NCBI GenBank assembly: GCA_006226545.1
Contig: SBGR01000085.1
Coordinates: 1 to 64,000, forward strand
DNA length: 64,000 nt
Direction of reading: 5' to 3'
Origin: Bacteroidota bacterium
GTDB taxonomy: Bacteria > Bacteroidota > Bacteroidia > UBA8524
Shown: positions 8,131-17,479 of the stretch, one piece after another
How the letters are laid out: each line of letters begins with the position of its first letter
How positions within the stretch are numbered: position 1 is the first letter of the stretch
The notes under the pieces: model-generated
What the model saw: only the letters and a program-made list of their open reading frames with translations
The model's database searches: none
What the model was told of the DNA's origin: nothing
Translations under genes and position numbers: made by a program

Positions 8131-9369
8131 TTGAAAGGCAAAGAATTACAATGTTCCTTCTGCGGTAGACCAAAATCGCAAACCCTGATGCTCATCAGCG
8201 GAACAGACGGCCACATCTGCAACTATTGCATCGATGAAGCCAATAAAATCATTGAAATCGAATTAGGCCATAGCGGCAAACAACCGAAAGACAAGAGCAA
8301 AAGCAATTTCAAATTGCCAAAGCCGTCTGAGATTAAAACCTATATGGACCAATACGTTATCGGACAGGATGAAGCCAAAAAGGTTTTGTCTGTTGCGGTA
8401 TACAACCACTACAAGCGCATCAAGCAGAAAAAGGCCAAAGGCGATGAAGTGGAATTAGAGAAATCCAATATCCTGATGATTGGTGAAACCGGCACCGGTA
8501 AAACCCTTCTCGCTAAAACTCTCGCTAAAATGTTGGATGTACCATTCTGCATTGCAGACGCAACCGTGTTTACCGAAGCAGGTTACGTAGGCGAAGACGT
8601 GGAAAGCACCATTACCCGCCTCCTTCAAGCGGCAGACTATGATGTTGAAGCAGCTGAACGTGGTATCATCTACATCGATGAGATTGATAAAATTGCCCGC
8701 AAAGGTGATAACCCATCCATCACCCGCGATGTTAGCGGCGAAGGTGTGCAACAAGGACTTTTGAAAATCTTGGAAGGCACCGTAGCCAATGTGCCACCGC
8801 AAGGCGGACGTAAGCACCCGGATCAAAAGTATATTCAGGTGAATACTTCCAATATCCTTTTCGTGGTTGGTGGGGCATTTGAAGGCATCGATAAAATGAT
8901 TGAACGTCGCGTTGCCACTCAGGCCATCGGATTTAAATCGGGTGAGCAAGAGCAATACGATACCAATAACTTATACCAATACGTAAATGCTTCTGACCTT
9001 AGAAGCTTCGGCTTGATTCCGGAGATCATCGGACGTTTGCCTGTGATCACTCACCTGAATCCGCTCGATAAAGAAGCTTTGCGCCGCATCTTGACAGAGC
9101 CTAAAAACGCCCTGATTAAGCAATACATTAAATTGTTTGAGATGGAAGGCGTTGAACTGAGCTTTAGCGATGAGGCCATTGCCGCCATGGTAGAAAAGGC
9201 CTTTGAAAGCAAACTCGGTGCACGTGGATTGCGTGGTATCTGCGAAGCTGTCATGCTAGATTTGATGTACGATAGCAGCGACATGCAAAAGGGCAGCAAG
9301 CTGCACATCGATGAGGCATTCGTAACCAAACAATTGGGTAGCGAAAAACATAAACTGCGTGTAGCCTAA
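8131..9369 (+). CDS. clpX: ATP-dependent Clp protease, ATPase subunit ClpX
   Basis: Hexameric AAA+ unfoldase that feeds substrates to ClpP. I choose the TTG at 8131 (412 residues, beginning [12 protein letters not shown]), because the upstream TTG at 8068 overlaps the promoter box. The N-terminal C4 zinc-binding domain has Cys8, Cys11, Cys30 and Cys33. Walker A is GETGTGKT and Walker B is IIYIDEID. The AIGFKSG segment is the IGF loop that docks onto ClpP, consistent with the neighbouring clpP. Sensor and arginine-finger regions are present ([11 protein letters not shown]). A TTG start is unusual, but no ATG lies near the conserved N-terminus. Confidence 0.95.
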   Translation: MKGKELQCSFCGRPKSQTLMLISGTDGHICNYCIDEANKIIEIELGHSGKQPKDKSKSNFKLPKPSEIKTYMDQYVIGQDEAKKVLSVAVYNHYKRIKQKKAKGDEVELEKSNILMIGETGTGKTLLAKTLAKMLDVPFCIADATVFTEAGYVGEDVESTITRLLQAADYDVEAAERGIIYIDEIDKIARKGDNPSITRDVSGEGVQQGLLKILEGTVANVPPQGGRKHPDQKYIQVNTSNILFVVGGAFEGIDKMIERRVATQAIGFKSGEQEQYDTNNLYQYVNASDLRSFGLIPEIIGRLPVITHLNPLDKEALRRILTEPKNALIKQYIKLFEMEGVELSFSDEAIAAMVEKAFESKLGARGLRGICEAVMLDLMYDSSDMQKGSKLHIDEAFVTKQLGSEKHKLRVA

Positions 9370-9496
9370 AAGCTATACGTTTCCTATTAAAGCGATTTAG
9401 TGTCAGTTAAATGTCATTTATATGACAATAGCCGACGCTAAGTCGCTTTTTCGGTTTTGTTGGCTATCTTGGTCGCAGATTACCCCCCCCTGCCTA

Positions 9497-10831
9497 GTGG
9501 AAAAGAACAATAAGCGAATTATGAACTCGTGGGCCATTTACGACATGGCCAATTCCGTCTATTCCCTTTGTATCGCCACTGCAATCTTCCCTCCTTACTA
9601 TGATGCACTTACCAGTATCCGCGACAAAGACACGGACAAAGTGCTTTTTGATACAGTAAGTTTCATGGGATGGGAACTGAAAAATTCAGTGCTTTATGAA
9701 TACGGACTTTCTGCTGCATTCTTAATCATAGCCTTCTTAGCCCCACTCCTCTCAGGCATTGCCGATTATACCGGTAATAAGAAGAGTTTTATGAAGTTCT
9801 TCGTTTACGTTGGAGCATTGAGCTGCGCGGGTTTGTTCTTCTTTGATAACCCAATGTATGCTGAGCAGTTGGCTCTCAACCCGAACTTTGTACCGGAAGT
9901 AAGCTTCCCTATTATATGCTTTATGCTGGCTACCATTGGTTTCTCGGGTAGTTTTGTTTTCTACAACTCCTACCTGCCCGAAATCTGCACACCGGATCGC
10001 TATGAAAAACTAAGCGCCAAAGGCTTTGCCATGGGTTACGCCGGTTCTGTGGTATTGCTTATCATTAACTTAATCATGATTCAGATGCCCGATTTATTCG
10101 GCATACCGGATAAAGGCACTGCCTCACGTATAGCCTTCCTCACCGTTGGTGTTTGGTGGGCCGGCATCGCTCAAATAACTTTCTACAACCTGCCTTCTAC
10201 TTCCCACAATAGACGGATTACGAAAGAAGTCTTGTTCAATGGATTTAAGGAACTAGCTCGGGTATTCAAATCGCTAAAGGAAGAAACCAAGCTGCGCGGA
10301 TTTTTAATCGCCTTCTTCTTCTTAAGCATGGGTTTGCAAACCGTGATGTTTGTGGCTTCACTGTTTGGAAAAAAGGAGTTAAACCTGGAAACCTCCAAAT
10401 TGATTATTACCGTTTTATTGATACAACTTATTGCGATTCCGGGCTCCTACCTCTTCGCTTATCTGGCCAATAAACGTGGCAATATCAATAGCCTATTCCT
10501 CTCCACCTTTGTTTGGATTGCAGTCTGTTTGGGTGCCTTTTATACTACCCGAGAACAGGAGTTTTACGTATTAGCAGCTGTGGTAGGCTTGGTTATGGGT
10601 GGTGTTCAATCGCTAAGCAGAGCCACTTTTACCCGCTTGCTCTCCCGCGATTACGACAATGCCTCGTATTATTCATTCTACGATGCCACTGAAAAAATTG
10701 CCATCGTGCTTGGCACCCTAGCCTATGGACTTATCGACCATTGGTGGTCTATGCGCTATTCTGTTTTGGCACTGGCCGTATTCTTTGTAATTGCCGCCAT
10801 ATTCCTCTTTCGCGTTCGCAAGGTTCGCTAA
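9497..10831 (+). CDS. MFS transporter, UMF1/Atg22-like family
   Basis: A 444-residue inner-membrane protein with about 12 predicted membrane helices. The GTG at 9497 is preferred over the ATG at 9422, because it places the conserved N-terminus (KNNKRIMNSWAIYDMANS) at the start. That N-terminal NSWAIYDMANS signature, followed by FPPYY, is characteristic of the UMF1 (Atg22-like) branch of the major facilitator superfamily. The substrate is unknown; related proteins are often annotated as permeases without evidence. The gene is flanked by clpX and a thiolase gene on the same strand. A C8 homopolymer upstream (9483-9490) separates the alternative starts. Confidence 0.85.
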   Translation: MEKNNKRIMNSWAIYDMANSVYSLCIATAIFPPYYDALTSIRDKDTDKVLFDTVSFMGWELKNSVLYEYGLSAAFLIIAFLAPLLSGIADYTGNKKSFMKFFVYVGALSCAGLFFFDNPMYAEQLALNPNFVPEVSFPIICFMLATIGFSGSFVFYNSYLPEICTPDRYEKLSAKGFAMGYAGSVVLLIINLIMIQMPDLFGIPDKGTASRIAFLTVGVWWAGIAQITFYNLPSTSHNRRITKEVLFNGFKELARVFKSLKEETKLRGFLIAFFFLSMGLQTVMFVASLFGKKELNLETSKLIITVLLIQLIAIPGSYLFAYLANKRGNINSLFLSTFVWIAVCLGAFYTTREQEFYVLAAVVGLVMGGVQSLSRATFTRLLSRDYDNASYYSFYDATEKIAIVLGTLAYGLIDHWWSMRYSVLALAVFFVIAAIFLFRVRKVR

Positions 10832-10853
10832 ACAAGGCCTACCTTAAAGTGGC

Positions 10854-10883
10854 TTGGAGTGTTCTAGTGAACCCTTACCTTTG
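10854..10883 (+). promoter_or_regulatory. Promoter of the thiolase gene
   Basis: TTGG at 10854-10857 is followed after 18 bp by TACCTTTG at 10876-10883, an exact TAnnTTTG. The ATG is at 10890, only 6 bp after the box, so the message is probably leaderless or nearly so. Confidence 0.7.
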
Positions 10884-10889
10884 CCACCA

Positions 10890-12089
10890 ATGAAAACGGT
10901 ATACATCATCGACGCTGTTCGTACAGCGGTAGGAAAATACGGCGGAACATTGGCTACAGAACGTCCAGACGACCTCGCAGCCTTTGTGATTAAGTCGATT
11001 ATAGAACGTAACCCTTCAGTAGATTATAGCGAAGTGGAAGACGTGATTATGGGCGCGGCCAACCAAGCCGGAGAAGACAACCGTAATGTGGCACGTATGG
11101 CCGCATTGCTTGCAGGATTACCCACCAATGTTCCGGGCATTACAGTAAACCGTCTTTGCGCCTCCGGGTTGCAAGCTGTGATCCAAGCGGCTCAAGCCAT
11201 TCAGTTAGGCATGGGCGATTTATACCTTGCCGGCGGTGTGGAAAGCATGAGTCGTGCTCCATTTGTGATGGCAAAGGCTGAAAAAGCGTACGATCGTGTT
11301 CCGGAAATTTACGATACAACCATTGGGTGGCGTTTTACCAACAAACGTTTGGCCGATATGTATTACCCCTATTCCATGGGTGAAACAGCTGAGAATGTAG
11401 CTGAGCGATGGAATATCACCCGTGAGATGCAAGATCAATTTGCCTACGAAACTCAGGTGAAATACCAAAAAGCACACGAGGCAGGCAAATTTGCCAATGA
11501 GATTGCGGCTTACCGCATACCTCAACGCAAAGGCGGCGACCTTGTATTTGATAAAGATGAACATCCTCGTTTATCTACCGTTGATGTATTGGGTAACTTA
11601 AAGGCCTCATTCAAAAAAGACGGAACCGTAACAGCGGGCAACTCTTCCGGTGTTAACGACGGTGCTTCGATGTTGCTATTGGCCTCTGAAGAAGCAGTAA
11701 AACGGTATAACTTGAAACCAATTGCGCGGTATGTGAGCTTTGGTGCTGCCGGGGTTGATCCGGCTATCATGGGTGTTGGACCGGTTCCTGCTTCGCAGAA
11801 AGCCATGCAAAGAGCGGGATTAACAGCCAAGGACCTAAGTTTGGTTGAACTAAACGAAGCCTTTGCCGCACAAAGCTTGGCGTGCATCCGCGACTTAGAA
11901 TTGAATCCGGAATTGGTGAATGTAAACGGCGGCGCAATTGCCATTGGTCACCCATTGGGCGCTTCCGGCGCACGTATCTCTACAACCCTATTGCACGAGA
12001 TGCAGAAACGTGACGGTGCCCGCTACGGCCTAGCAACCATGTGTATTGGTGTTGGTCAAGGACTCGCAGCCATCTACGAGAAACTATAA
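10890..12089 (+). CDS. Acetyl-CoA C-acyltransferase (thiolase)
   Basis: A 399-residue thiolase that cleaves 3-ketoacyl-CoA with CoA, or condenses two acyl-CoA units. The nucleophile is Cys90 in NRLCASGLQA. The C-terminal histidine (GGAIAIGHPLGASG) and second cysteine (TMCIGVGQG) motifs are intact. The GEDNRNVARMAALLAGLP stretch is the pattern seen in 3-oxoadipyl-CoA / 3-ketoacyl-CoA thiolases (PcaF/FadA-like), so a degradative role is more likely than PHB synthesis. No other beta-oxidation gene is adjacent. The ATG at 10890 is chosen over an ATG at 10854 because of the promoter and the conserved N-terminus (KTVYIIDAVRTAVGKYGG). Confidence 0.92.
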   Translation: MKTVYIIDAVRTAVGKYGGTLATERPDDLAAFVIKSIIERNPSVDYSEVEDVIMGAANQAGEDNRNVARMAALLAGLPTNVPGITVNRLCASGLQAVIQAAQAIQLGMGDLYLAGGVESMSRAPFVMAKAEKAYDRVPEIYDTTIGWRFTNKRLADMYYPYSMGETAENVAERWNITREMQDQFAYETQVKYQKAHEAGKFANEIAAYRIPQRKGGDLVFDKDEHPRLSTVDVLGNLKASFKKDGTVTAGNSSGVNDGASMLLLASEEAVKRYNLKPIARYVSFGAAGVDPAIMGVGPVPASQKAMQRAGLTAKDLSLVELNEAFAAQSLACIRDLELNPELVNVNGGAIAIGHPLGASGARISTTLLHEMQKRDGARYGLATMCIGVGQGLAAIYEKL

Positions 12090-12090
12090 C

Positions 12091-12139
12091 AGCAGAGGGC
12101 GGAGAGCTGAGAGCGTAGAGCTTGGAGCAAAGAGCCCTT
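12091..12139 (+). repeat. 7-bp tandem repeat array (AGCNNAG units)
   Basis: Seven consecutive units begin at 12091, 12098, 12105, 12112, 12119, 12126 and 12133: AGCAGAG, GGCGGAG, AGCTGAG, AGCGTAG, AGCTTGG, AGCAAAG and AGCCCTT. The array starts 1 bp after the thiolase stop codon. The same motif family occurs on the opposite strand just after the rel gene at 501-521. Confidence 0.85.
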
Positions 12140-12149
12140 GGAAAGTCAT

Positions 12150-12186
12150 AAAAAAAGCCCTCTTTTGGAGGGCTTTTCTATTTTTA
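12150..12186. terminator. Bidirectional intrinsic terminator
   Basis: Stem AAAAGCCCTC (12153-12162) with GAGGGCTTTT (12168-12177). A-rich sequence on the left and T-rich on the right serve both the thiolase gene and the converging DUF4920-like gene. Confidence 0.88.
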
Positions 12187-12197
12187 AATCGATTCGA

Positions 12198-12647
12198 TTA
12201 TTTGATAATCACGCCGTTGGCTTCGAATTCAAATTCGACCTTAGGCTCAGTGATGGCATCAATCTCTTCTTTGGATTTGCCTTCGTCTTCAGCTAGGTGC
12301 TTCAAACGGTCTACTGAAGTAGTATTTACTCTGGCAGTACCTTGAGCGATGGCTGTTTTACCTGAAGCATCTTTAGGTAACTTGAAAGCATGGTCTTTGG
12401 TGATTACACGCATAGACTTGCCGTTTGGCATTTCTACCGTATACCAGCATCCTTCAGATTGGCAAACCTTCTGAACGGTGCCACTGATTTTTCCATTGAA
12501 CTCTTTGTTCTCACCCATGGAAGTCAAAAATGCTTCTACAGACTGAGCGCCATCTTCGGTGATGGTTTCACCAAAATTACCGGTTGATGGAGTTTGAGAA
12601 CAGGCGGCCAACATAGCGGCTGCGAAGATGAAAATGAACTTCTTCAT
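12198..12647 (-). CDS. DUF4920-like lipoprotein
   Basis: A 149-residue small lipoprotein with lipobox LAAC (Cys16) after a short hydrophobic signal. The core GKISGTVQKVCQSEGCWYTV, with two cysteines five residues apart followed by a KDHAFKLPKD segment, resembles the DUF4920 family, a small OB-like domain of unknown function in Bacteroidota. The paired cysteines could bind metal or form a disulfide. Its start codon overlaps the stop of the S46 peptidase gene by one base (TAATG), which implies translational coupling and co-expression with that secreted peptidase. Confidence 0.8.
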   Translation of the reverse strand: MKKFIFIFAAAMLAACSQTPSTGNFGETITEDGAQSVEAFLTSMGENKEFNGKISGTVQKVCQSEGCWYTVEMPNGKSMRVITKDHAFKLPKDASGKTAIAQGTARVNTTSVDRLKHLAEDEGKSKEEIDAITEPKVEFEFEANGVIIK

Positions 12648-14806
12648 TATTTTACAAGATTTAATTCGTTGATGATGTTTCCAGCTCCGTGGAACTTATC
12701 AATAATAAACAAAACGTAGCGGATATCCACGTTGATACAACGCTTGTATTTCGGATCGAAAACAAGGTCGCCACTCATGGCTTCCCAGTTACCGTCGAAT
12801 GCTAATCCAATCAACTGACCGCTACCATTGATTACCGGTGAACCTGAGTTACCGCCGGTGATATCGTTGTTGGTAATGAAAGCTACCGGCAATTCGCCTT
12901 TGGTATTGGCATATTGACCGTAGTCTTTCTTCTTGTACAAATCGATCAAACCTTGTGGTAGGTCAAACTCGTAATCGCCCGGTACGTATTTCTCCATCAC
13001 ACCTTCAATGGTAGTGTAGTAGTTGAAATGAACCGCGTCTTTTGGATCGTAGGATTGTACGCTACCGTAGGTCAAACGCATGGTAGAGTTAGCATCCGGA
13101 TACTGTACCAACTTCGCATCCATTTCTTGCATGCCTTTTACAAAGCTGCGCATGTAGATGGCTTTTGAATCGTGGTAAGCTTTGATCTGTGTTTCAAATT
13201 TCGCTTCGTAGTGTTCTACAAAACTTCTAGCGTATTGGTAAGCCGGGTCTTTTTCTAATTTCTTCAAAGAAGGCTTAGCCAAGAACTCATTTACTTTATC
13301 CAAGCTAGTAAACATGGATTTCTTAAATACCTCTTCAGCGTATTTCTCAAAAGCTTGTTTTGGGCTCAGTTTCTTGTATTTCTTCAAGATCTGGTTCACC
13401 AATTCAGCACGTTGCTCAGCTGGAACACCTTCGTAGTAAAGGTTCAAGGTAGCTGCCATGATGCGTTGATCTACCACGGTATTGTAAGAAGTATAGAATC
13501 TACCGATGTTCTTTTTGAAGTTATCGATGGTCTTCTGAAGGTTCTCATCGCTGATGTCTTTTTTCGCTAATGAGTCTCTCAATTGCTTGAAGAAGTTAGC
13601 GTTTCTTGCTACTACTGAGCTTAAGATACCTTCTCTTAAGTAGTAAGGTTGGCTTGCAACGCCTTTGTATGTATTGTGTGCTTGACGCAAGTTGTTCAAT
13701 ACGTTTTCAAATTCAGGTTTACCTGCAGCCCAAGCAGAGAATTTTTCCTCGTTGGCTTTTTTGAAATCGATTACTTTCAAACGTTTCACCTGCTCAGTCA
13801 TGCCGATGTAGTTTTTCCAGTAGTTAGCTACTTGTGCATAGTTGGAAGTCAAGAGTAAACGAACTGAATCGTCTTTTTTCATTTCTTCCAACATGATTTT
13901 CAAGCGAGCATCACGCAATCTGATGAATACCGGGTTGATGTCTTCTACCTGTACTTCCAATTCGAAAGAGGTAGCATAACGGTTTGTTCTGCCCGGGAAA
14001 CCCATTACCATAGCGAAATCACCTTCTTGAATTCCTTTCAAAGAAACCGGAAGGGAATGAGCAGGTTTAAACGCTACGTTTTCTTCGCTGTAAGCCGCAG
14101 GCTCATTGTCTTTACCTGCATAGATACGGAACATGGAGAAGTCGCCGGTATGACGAGGCCACATCCAGTTATCGGTATCTCCACCGTATTTACCGATGTT
14201 CTGAGGAGGAGTTCCTACCAAACGGATATCGGTATAACGCTTCATCACGTAAAGGATGAATTGGTTATCGTTAAAGAGGCCTCTAACCATACACATGTAT
14301 TTGCCTTCTTCACTTGCTTTCGCTTCGATAGCCTGAGAAAGTTCGCTGATTTTAGCACTACGTTCTTTTTCGCTAAGGCCTTCGAGGTTAGGCAAGATTT
14401 GATCTGATACATCTTCCATGCGGTTCAAGGTGGCTACCCACATGCCGCTGGCCGGACGCTCTTCTGCCATACTTTTAGCGAAGAAACCATTGTCCAAGAT
14501 ATTGTCTTGTTTCGTGCTGAGTTTGGCAATAGCCCCGTAACCACAGTGGTGGTTAGTCAATACCAAACCTTTGTCGGAAATGATTTCTCCTGTACAACCT
14601 CCATTGAACCAAATCACAGCATCCTTTAGGCTGGAATTGTTCACGCTGTAAATTTGCTCCGGGGTAAGTTTCAACCCAAGACGCTGCATTTCAGCATAGT
14701 TGTAATCTTTTAATAAAATAGGTAGCCACATTCCCTCGTCAAAGGAATTGGCCCTTGAACCTAGTAAGGTCAACGTAGCGACCAAAGTTGTAAAAATGCG
14801 TTTCAT
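12647..14806 (-). CDS. S46 family dipeptidyl peptidase (DPP7-like)
   Basis: A 719-residue exported serine exopeptidase of the S46 family, which releases dipeptides in the periplasm for peptide-based nutrition. A signal peptide covers about the first 19 residues. The chymotrypsin-fold motifs are present: NHHC (His86/87) and GGNSGSPV with nucleophile Ser654. The residue 18 after the serine, in FDGNWE, is Gly. From family knowledge DPP7 has Gly here, while DPP11 has Arg and prefers acidic residues, so I infer DPP7-like specificity for hydrophobic P1 residues. The long helical insertion (about 280-560) typical of S46 is present. The gene shares a TAATG junction with the DUF4920-like gene. Confidence 0.92.
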   Translation of the reverse strand: MKRIFTTLVATLTLLGSRANSFDEGMWLPILLKDYNYAEMQRLGLKLTPEQIYSVNNSSLKDAVIWFNGGCTGEIISDKGLVLTNHHCGYGAIAKLSTKQDNILDNGFFAKSMAEERPASGMWVATLNRMEDVSDQILPNLEGLSEKERSAKISELSQAIEAKASEEGKYMCMVRGLFNDNQFILYVMKRYTDIRLVGTPPQNIGKYGGDTDNWMWPRHTGDFSMFRIYAGKDNEPAAYSEENVAFKPAHSLPVSLKGIQEGDFAMVMGFPGRTNRYATSFELEVQVEDINPVFIRLRDARLKIMLEEMKKDDSVRLLLTSNYAQVANYWKNYIGMTEQVKRLKVIDFKKANEEKFSAWAAGKPEFENVLNNLRQAHNTYKGVASQPYYLREGILSSVVARNANFFKQLRDSLAKKDISDENLQKTIDNFKKNIGRFYTSYNTVVDQRIMAATLNLYYEGVPAEQRAELVNQILKKYKKLSPKQAFEKYAEEVFKKSMFTSLDKVNEFLAKPSLKKLEKDPAYQYARSFVEHYEAKFETQIKAYHDSKAIYMRSFVKGMQEMDAKLVQYPDANSTMRLTYGSVQSYDPKDAVHFNYYTTIEGVMEKYVPGDYEFDLPQGLIDLYKKKDYGQYANTKGELPVAFITNNDITGGNSGSPVINGSGQLIGLAFDGNWEAMSGDLVFDPKYKRCINVDIRYVLFIIDKFHGAGNIINELNLVK

Positions 14807-14829
14807 TTAGTTAGAATTTCGAGTGCCGA

Positions 14830-14860
14830 CAAATTTAAACTTTTACGCAGCTTAAGCACA
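14830..14860 (-). promoter_or_regulatory. Promoter of the S46 peptidase gene
   Basis: On the minus strand TAAATTTG (14837-14830) matches TAnnTTTG. A TGTG at 14860-14857 lies 19 bp upstream, one mismatch from TTTG. The predicted start is roughly 15-20 bp before the ATG. Confidence 0.6.
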
Positions 14861-15011
14861 TCGAATGCTAAATCTTTCAAGACTTATGCAGATTATTCCT
14901 ACAGAATGGGGATAAAGCTTATCGTTAATTTAATAATTCCTTAATAATCGCCGAAAAAATCTTCTTCACCTTTGCATCCGATATAAATGCATTTCAGGTA
15001 ATACCACGGAG

Positions 15012-16139
15012 ATGAACGCAAAAAAGAAGAATAAAATGAAACTTAACTACACCAATCCAATCATGGATTTGGTGGGTAAAGAGCGAAACTTTTTAGTAAT
15101 CGTACTAGTCGGCTTCCTCTTGGCAGCTGCGTTCTTTAACAACTTCTACATTGCCATGTGGATAGGTTTTGCCTTTGCAGCGTATTCTGCCATCGCTAAT
15201 GACAGTATCCAGACCATTGGTACCTTCATCGGGTCTAACATGAACACGAAATGGTATCACCTATGGCTTTATATCGGTGGCATTTTTTTGGTCGTAGTAA
15301 CTGCCAGCTTTTTAATCTTTGATGGCGACGTGAGTTGGCAGCGATTGGCGCCTAAAAATGGAGTTGATCTTTACCCTTTACCTGAGAATTTCTCCTTTCT
15401 TCAAATAGCTGCTCCACTCGTATTGCTTATTCTTACCCGACTGAAAATGCCGGTGAGTACAACCATCTTATTGCTCAGTTCATTCTCTGCTAAAGTAAGT
15501 GGAATTGAAGCCATGTTGATGAAAAGTGTGGGCGGTTATGTGCTCGCATTTGTATTAGCAGTAATTGTATGGTACGGCTTAAACTCGGTCATTAAAAAGT
15601 ACTTTAAAAAGAGAAAAGCGAGTAAAGGCTGGATGATCTTTCAATGGACTATCTCCGGAATACTCTGGGCCGTTTGGATTATGCAGGATGCCGCCAATAT
15701 CGCGGTTTACCTACCTCGTCAATTGAGCTGGCCGGAATTCATCGCTTTTAGCTTGTTTATCTTCGGTGGATTAGGTGTATTGTTCTACCAGAGAGGGGAT
15801 AAAATTCAGCAAATTGTAACCAAGAAAACAAAAATCTCCGACGTTAGGGCAGCAACCTTGGTTGATATGGTTTACGCCTTGATCATGATTTACAAATTAC
15901 TCGACTCCACCATTCCAATGAGCACCACATGGGTATTCTTAGGTCTATTGGGTGGTAGAGAAATTACCTTGAATTACATGCGCAACAAGAGCGGTAGCGA
16001 GCATAAGAGTAAAGCCATCAAAATGGCGTTAAGAGATGCGGGTAGCGCTTTACTAGGATTAATCATCTCCATCCTACTCGCCATGGGTATCAACGATGGC
16101 ATTCGCCAGGATGTAATGCGCACCTTTGGCTTGCTCTAA
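15012..16139 (+). CDS. PiT-like membrane transporter (divergent)
   Basis: A 375-residue integral membrane protein with about 9-10 hydrophobic helices. Two segments look like degenerate forms of the inverted-repeat signature of PiT inorganic phosphate transporters: SAIANDSIQTIGTFIGSN near 55-75 (compare GANDVANA) and MQDAANIAVYLPR near 225. Helix-breaking MPVSTTILLLSS and IPMSTTWVFLGLLGG segments resemble the PVSTTH motif. This internal duplication supports a PiT-type fold. The substrate (phosphate, sulfate or other) cannot be decided. An alternative start is the ATG 24 bp downstream (MKLNYTNP). The gene ends with a 4-bp overlap with the converging MATE gene. Confidence 0.65.
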   Translation: MNAKKKNKMKLNYTNPIMDLVGKERNFLVIVLVGFLLAAAFFNNFYIAMWIGFAFAAYSAIANDSIQTIGTFIGSNMNTKWYHLWLYIGGIFLVVVTASFLIFDGDVSWQRLAPKNGVDLYPLPENFSFLQIAAPLVLLILTRLKMPVSTTILLLSSFSAKVSGIEAMLMKSVGGYVLAFVLAVIVWYGLNSVIKKYFKKRKASKGWMIFQWTISGILWAVWIMQDAANIAVYLPRQLSWPEFIAFSLFIFGGLGVLFYQRGDKIQQIVTKKTKISDVRAATLVDMVYALIMIYKLLDSTIPMSTTWVFLGLLGGREITLNYMRNKSGSEHKSKAIKMALRDAGSALLGLIISILLAMGINDGIRQDVMRTFGLL

Positions 16140-17479
16140 CGAGTAAGTTTATTAAATCGCCAGTACAATAAGATTGCGGATATGGATAGGCCAAGTAATA
16201 GCCCTATCCATATTCCAATTATAGTGAGGTCTGTATAAAACCCGAGCACATAAGCTACGGGTAATCCAATTACCCAATACGCGAAAAGTGTTATTAATGT
16301 CGGTCTTTTTACATCGGCTATGCCACGTAAAACACCCAACCCAATAGCTTGGATACCATCAGAAAGTTGAAATAAGGCTGCAATAAGCAATAAACTGGCT
16401 GCCCATTGTTGAACCACCGGTTCATCAATATACAAGGCTGCAATTTCCTGCCTAAAAATGGCCAAAGCGGTTCCACAAAGTAGCATCCATGCTGCTCCTA
16501 GTAGAATAGCCGATTTACCTGCTAACCGCACATCTTTGCGTGAAAAGCCACCATGGGCAGCTCCTACTCTAATTCCGCCGGCTGCAGCAAAGCCGGTAAC
16601 TGCCATGTAGGTTAAGGCTGCTGTATTAATGGCAATTTGATGCGCTGCTTGCTCAGCAACACCAATCCATCCCGCCATGATCATCGCACCACCAAATGCA
16701 GCAATTTCAAAAAAGTATTGAAAGCCTGAGGGAATGCCCATCGCTAAAACCTTACGGGTAAATGTGGCTACCAAAACAGGCTTCTGAACTACATACCTAT
16801 GCAACGCCTTAGCCTTGTGAACATACCAAATCATGGCCACCATCATCAAAATGCGGGTTATCAAGGTAGCATAGCCTGCTCCGTCTAGCCCTAATTTCGG
16901 AAATCCCCAGTTACCGTAGATCATCAACCAATTTAAAAACGCATTGCAAGGAACGGCAAGCAGGGTTATAACCATTGAAGAACGTGTAAAGGAAAGCCCA
17001 TCAGCAAACTGTTTAATAGATAGAAAAACAACCATCGGCAGCACAGAAAAAGTAATGATGCGCAAATAGGAGACGGCCAGTTCTTCTACTTCTGCATGCT
17101 GGTTCAGAATCCCAAACTGGTAGGATACCAGGAAAAGCAGCGTTTGTATAATGAGCGATACCGCCACCGAAGAGCGATAGGCCCCTCGAAGTATTCCGGC
17201 TGTTTCAGCATAGTCTTTTCTAGCTGAAGCCATGGATACCAATGGAGAAATGGCGGTAGATAGTCCGAAACCAAAAACAGTTAAAAGAAAGAAAACGGCA
17301 GAGCTTGCTCCTGAAGCGGCAACCGGAACCTCACCCAATTTTCCTACCATGGCCGTATCTACCACACCCATAGACACCTGACCAACTTGCCCAATAATAA
17401 TAGGCCAGGCTAACAGTGCCGTAGCTTTGAAATGGCTTCGGTACTGATTCCAAAATCCAACTAAATTCATGTTATTCAA
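16136..17479 (-). CDS. MATE family efflux transporter
   Basis: A 447-residue, 12-helix multidrug and toxic compound extrusion protein, expected to export cationic drugs or metabolites using a H+ or Na+ gradient. The opening WPIIIGQVGQVSMGVVDTAMVGKLGE is typical of NorM-like MATE members. Repeated halves with a second FQYFFEIAAFGGAMIMAGWIG-like segment are seen. The start overlaps the rRNA methyltransferase stop by 8 bp, so the two genes are probably cotranscribed. The C-terminus converges on the PiT-like gene. Confidence 0.92.
   Translation of the reverse strand: MNNMNLVGFWNQYRSHFKATALLAWPIIIGQVGQVSMGVVDTAMVGKLGEVPVAASGASSAVFFLLTVFGFGLSTAISPLVSMASARKDYAETAGILRGAYRSSVAVSLIIQTLLFLVSYQFGILNQHAEVEELAVSYLRIITFSVLPMVVFLSIKQFADGLSFTRSSMVITLLAVPCNAFLNWLMIYGNWGFPKLGLDGAGYATLITRILMMVAMIWYVHKAKALHRYVVQKPVLVATFTRKVLAMGIPSGFQYFFEIAAFGGAMIMAGWIGVAEQAAHQIAINTAALTYMAVTGFAAAGGIRVGAAHGGFSRKDVRLAGKSAILLGAAWMLLCGTALAIFRQEIAALYIDEPVVQQWAASLLLIAALFQLSDGIQAIGLGVLRGIADVKRPTLITLFAYWVIGLPVAYVLGFYTDLTIIGIWIGLLLGLSISAILLYWRFNKLTR

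Noticed and set aside
8455-8955. 166-residue frame opposite clpX
   Set aside because: Antisense shadow of clpX; no family motif.
11522-11944. 140-residue frame opposite the thiolase gene
   Set aside because: Antisense shadow; no motif, no promoter, and low-complexity content.
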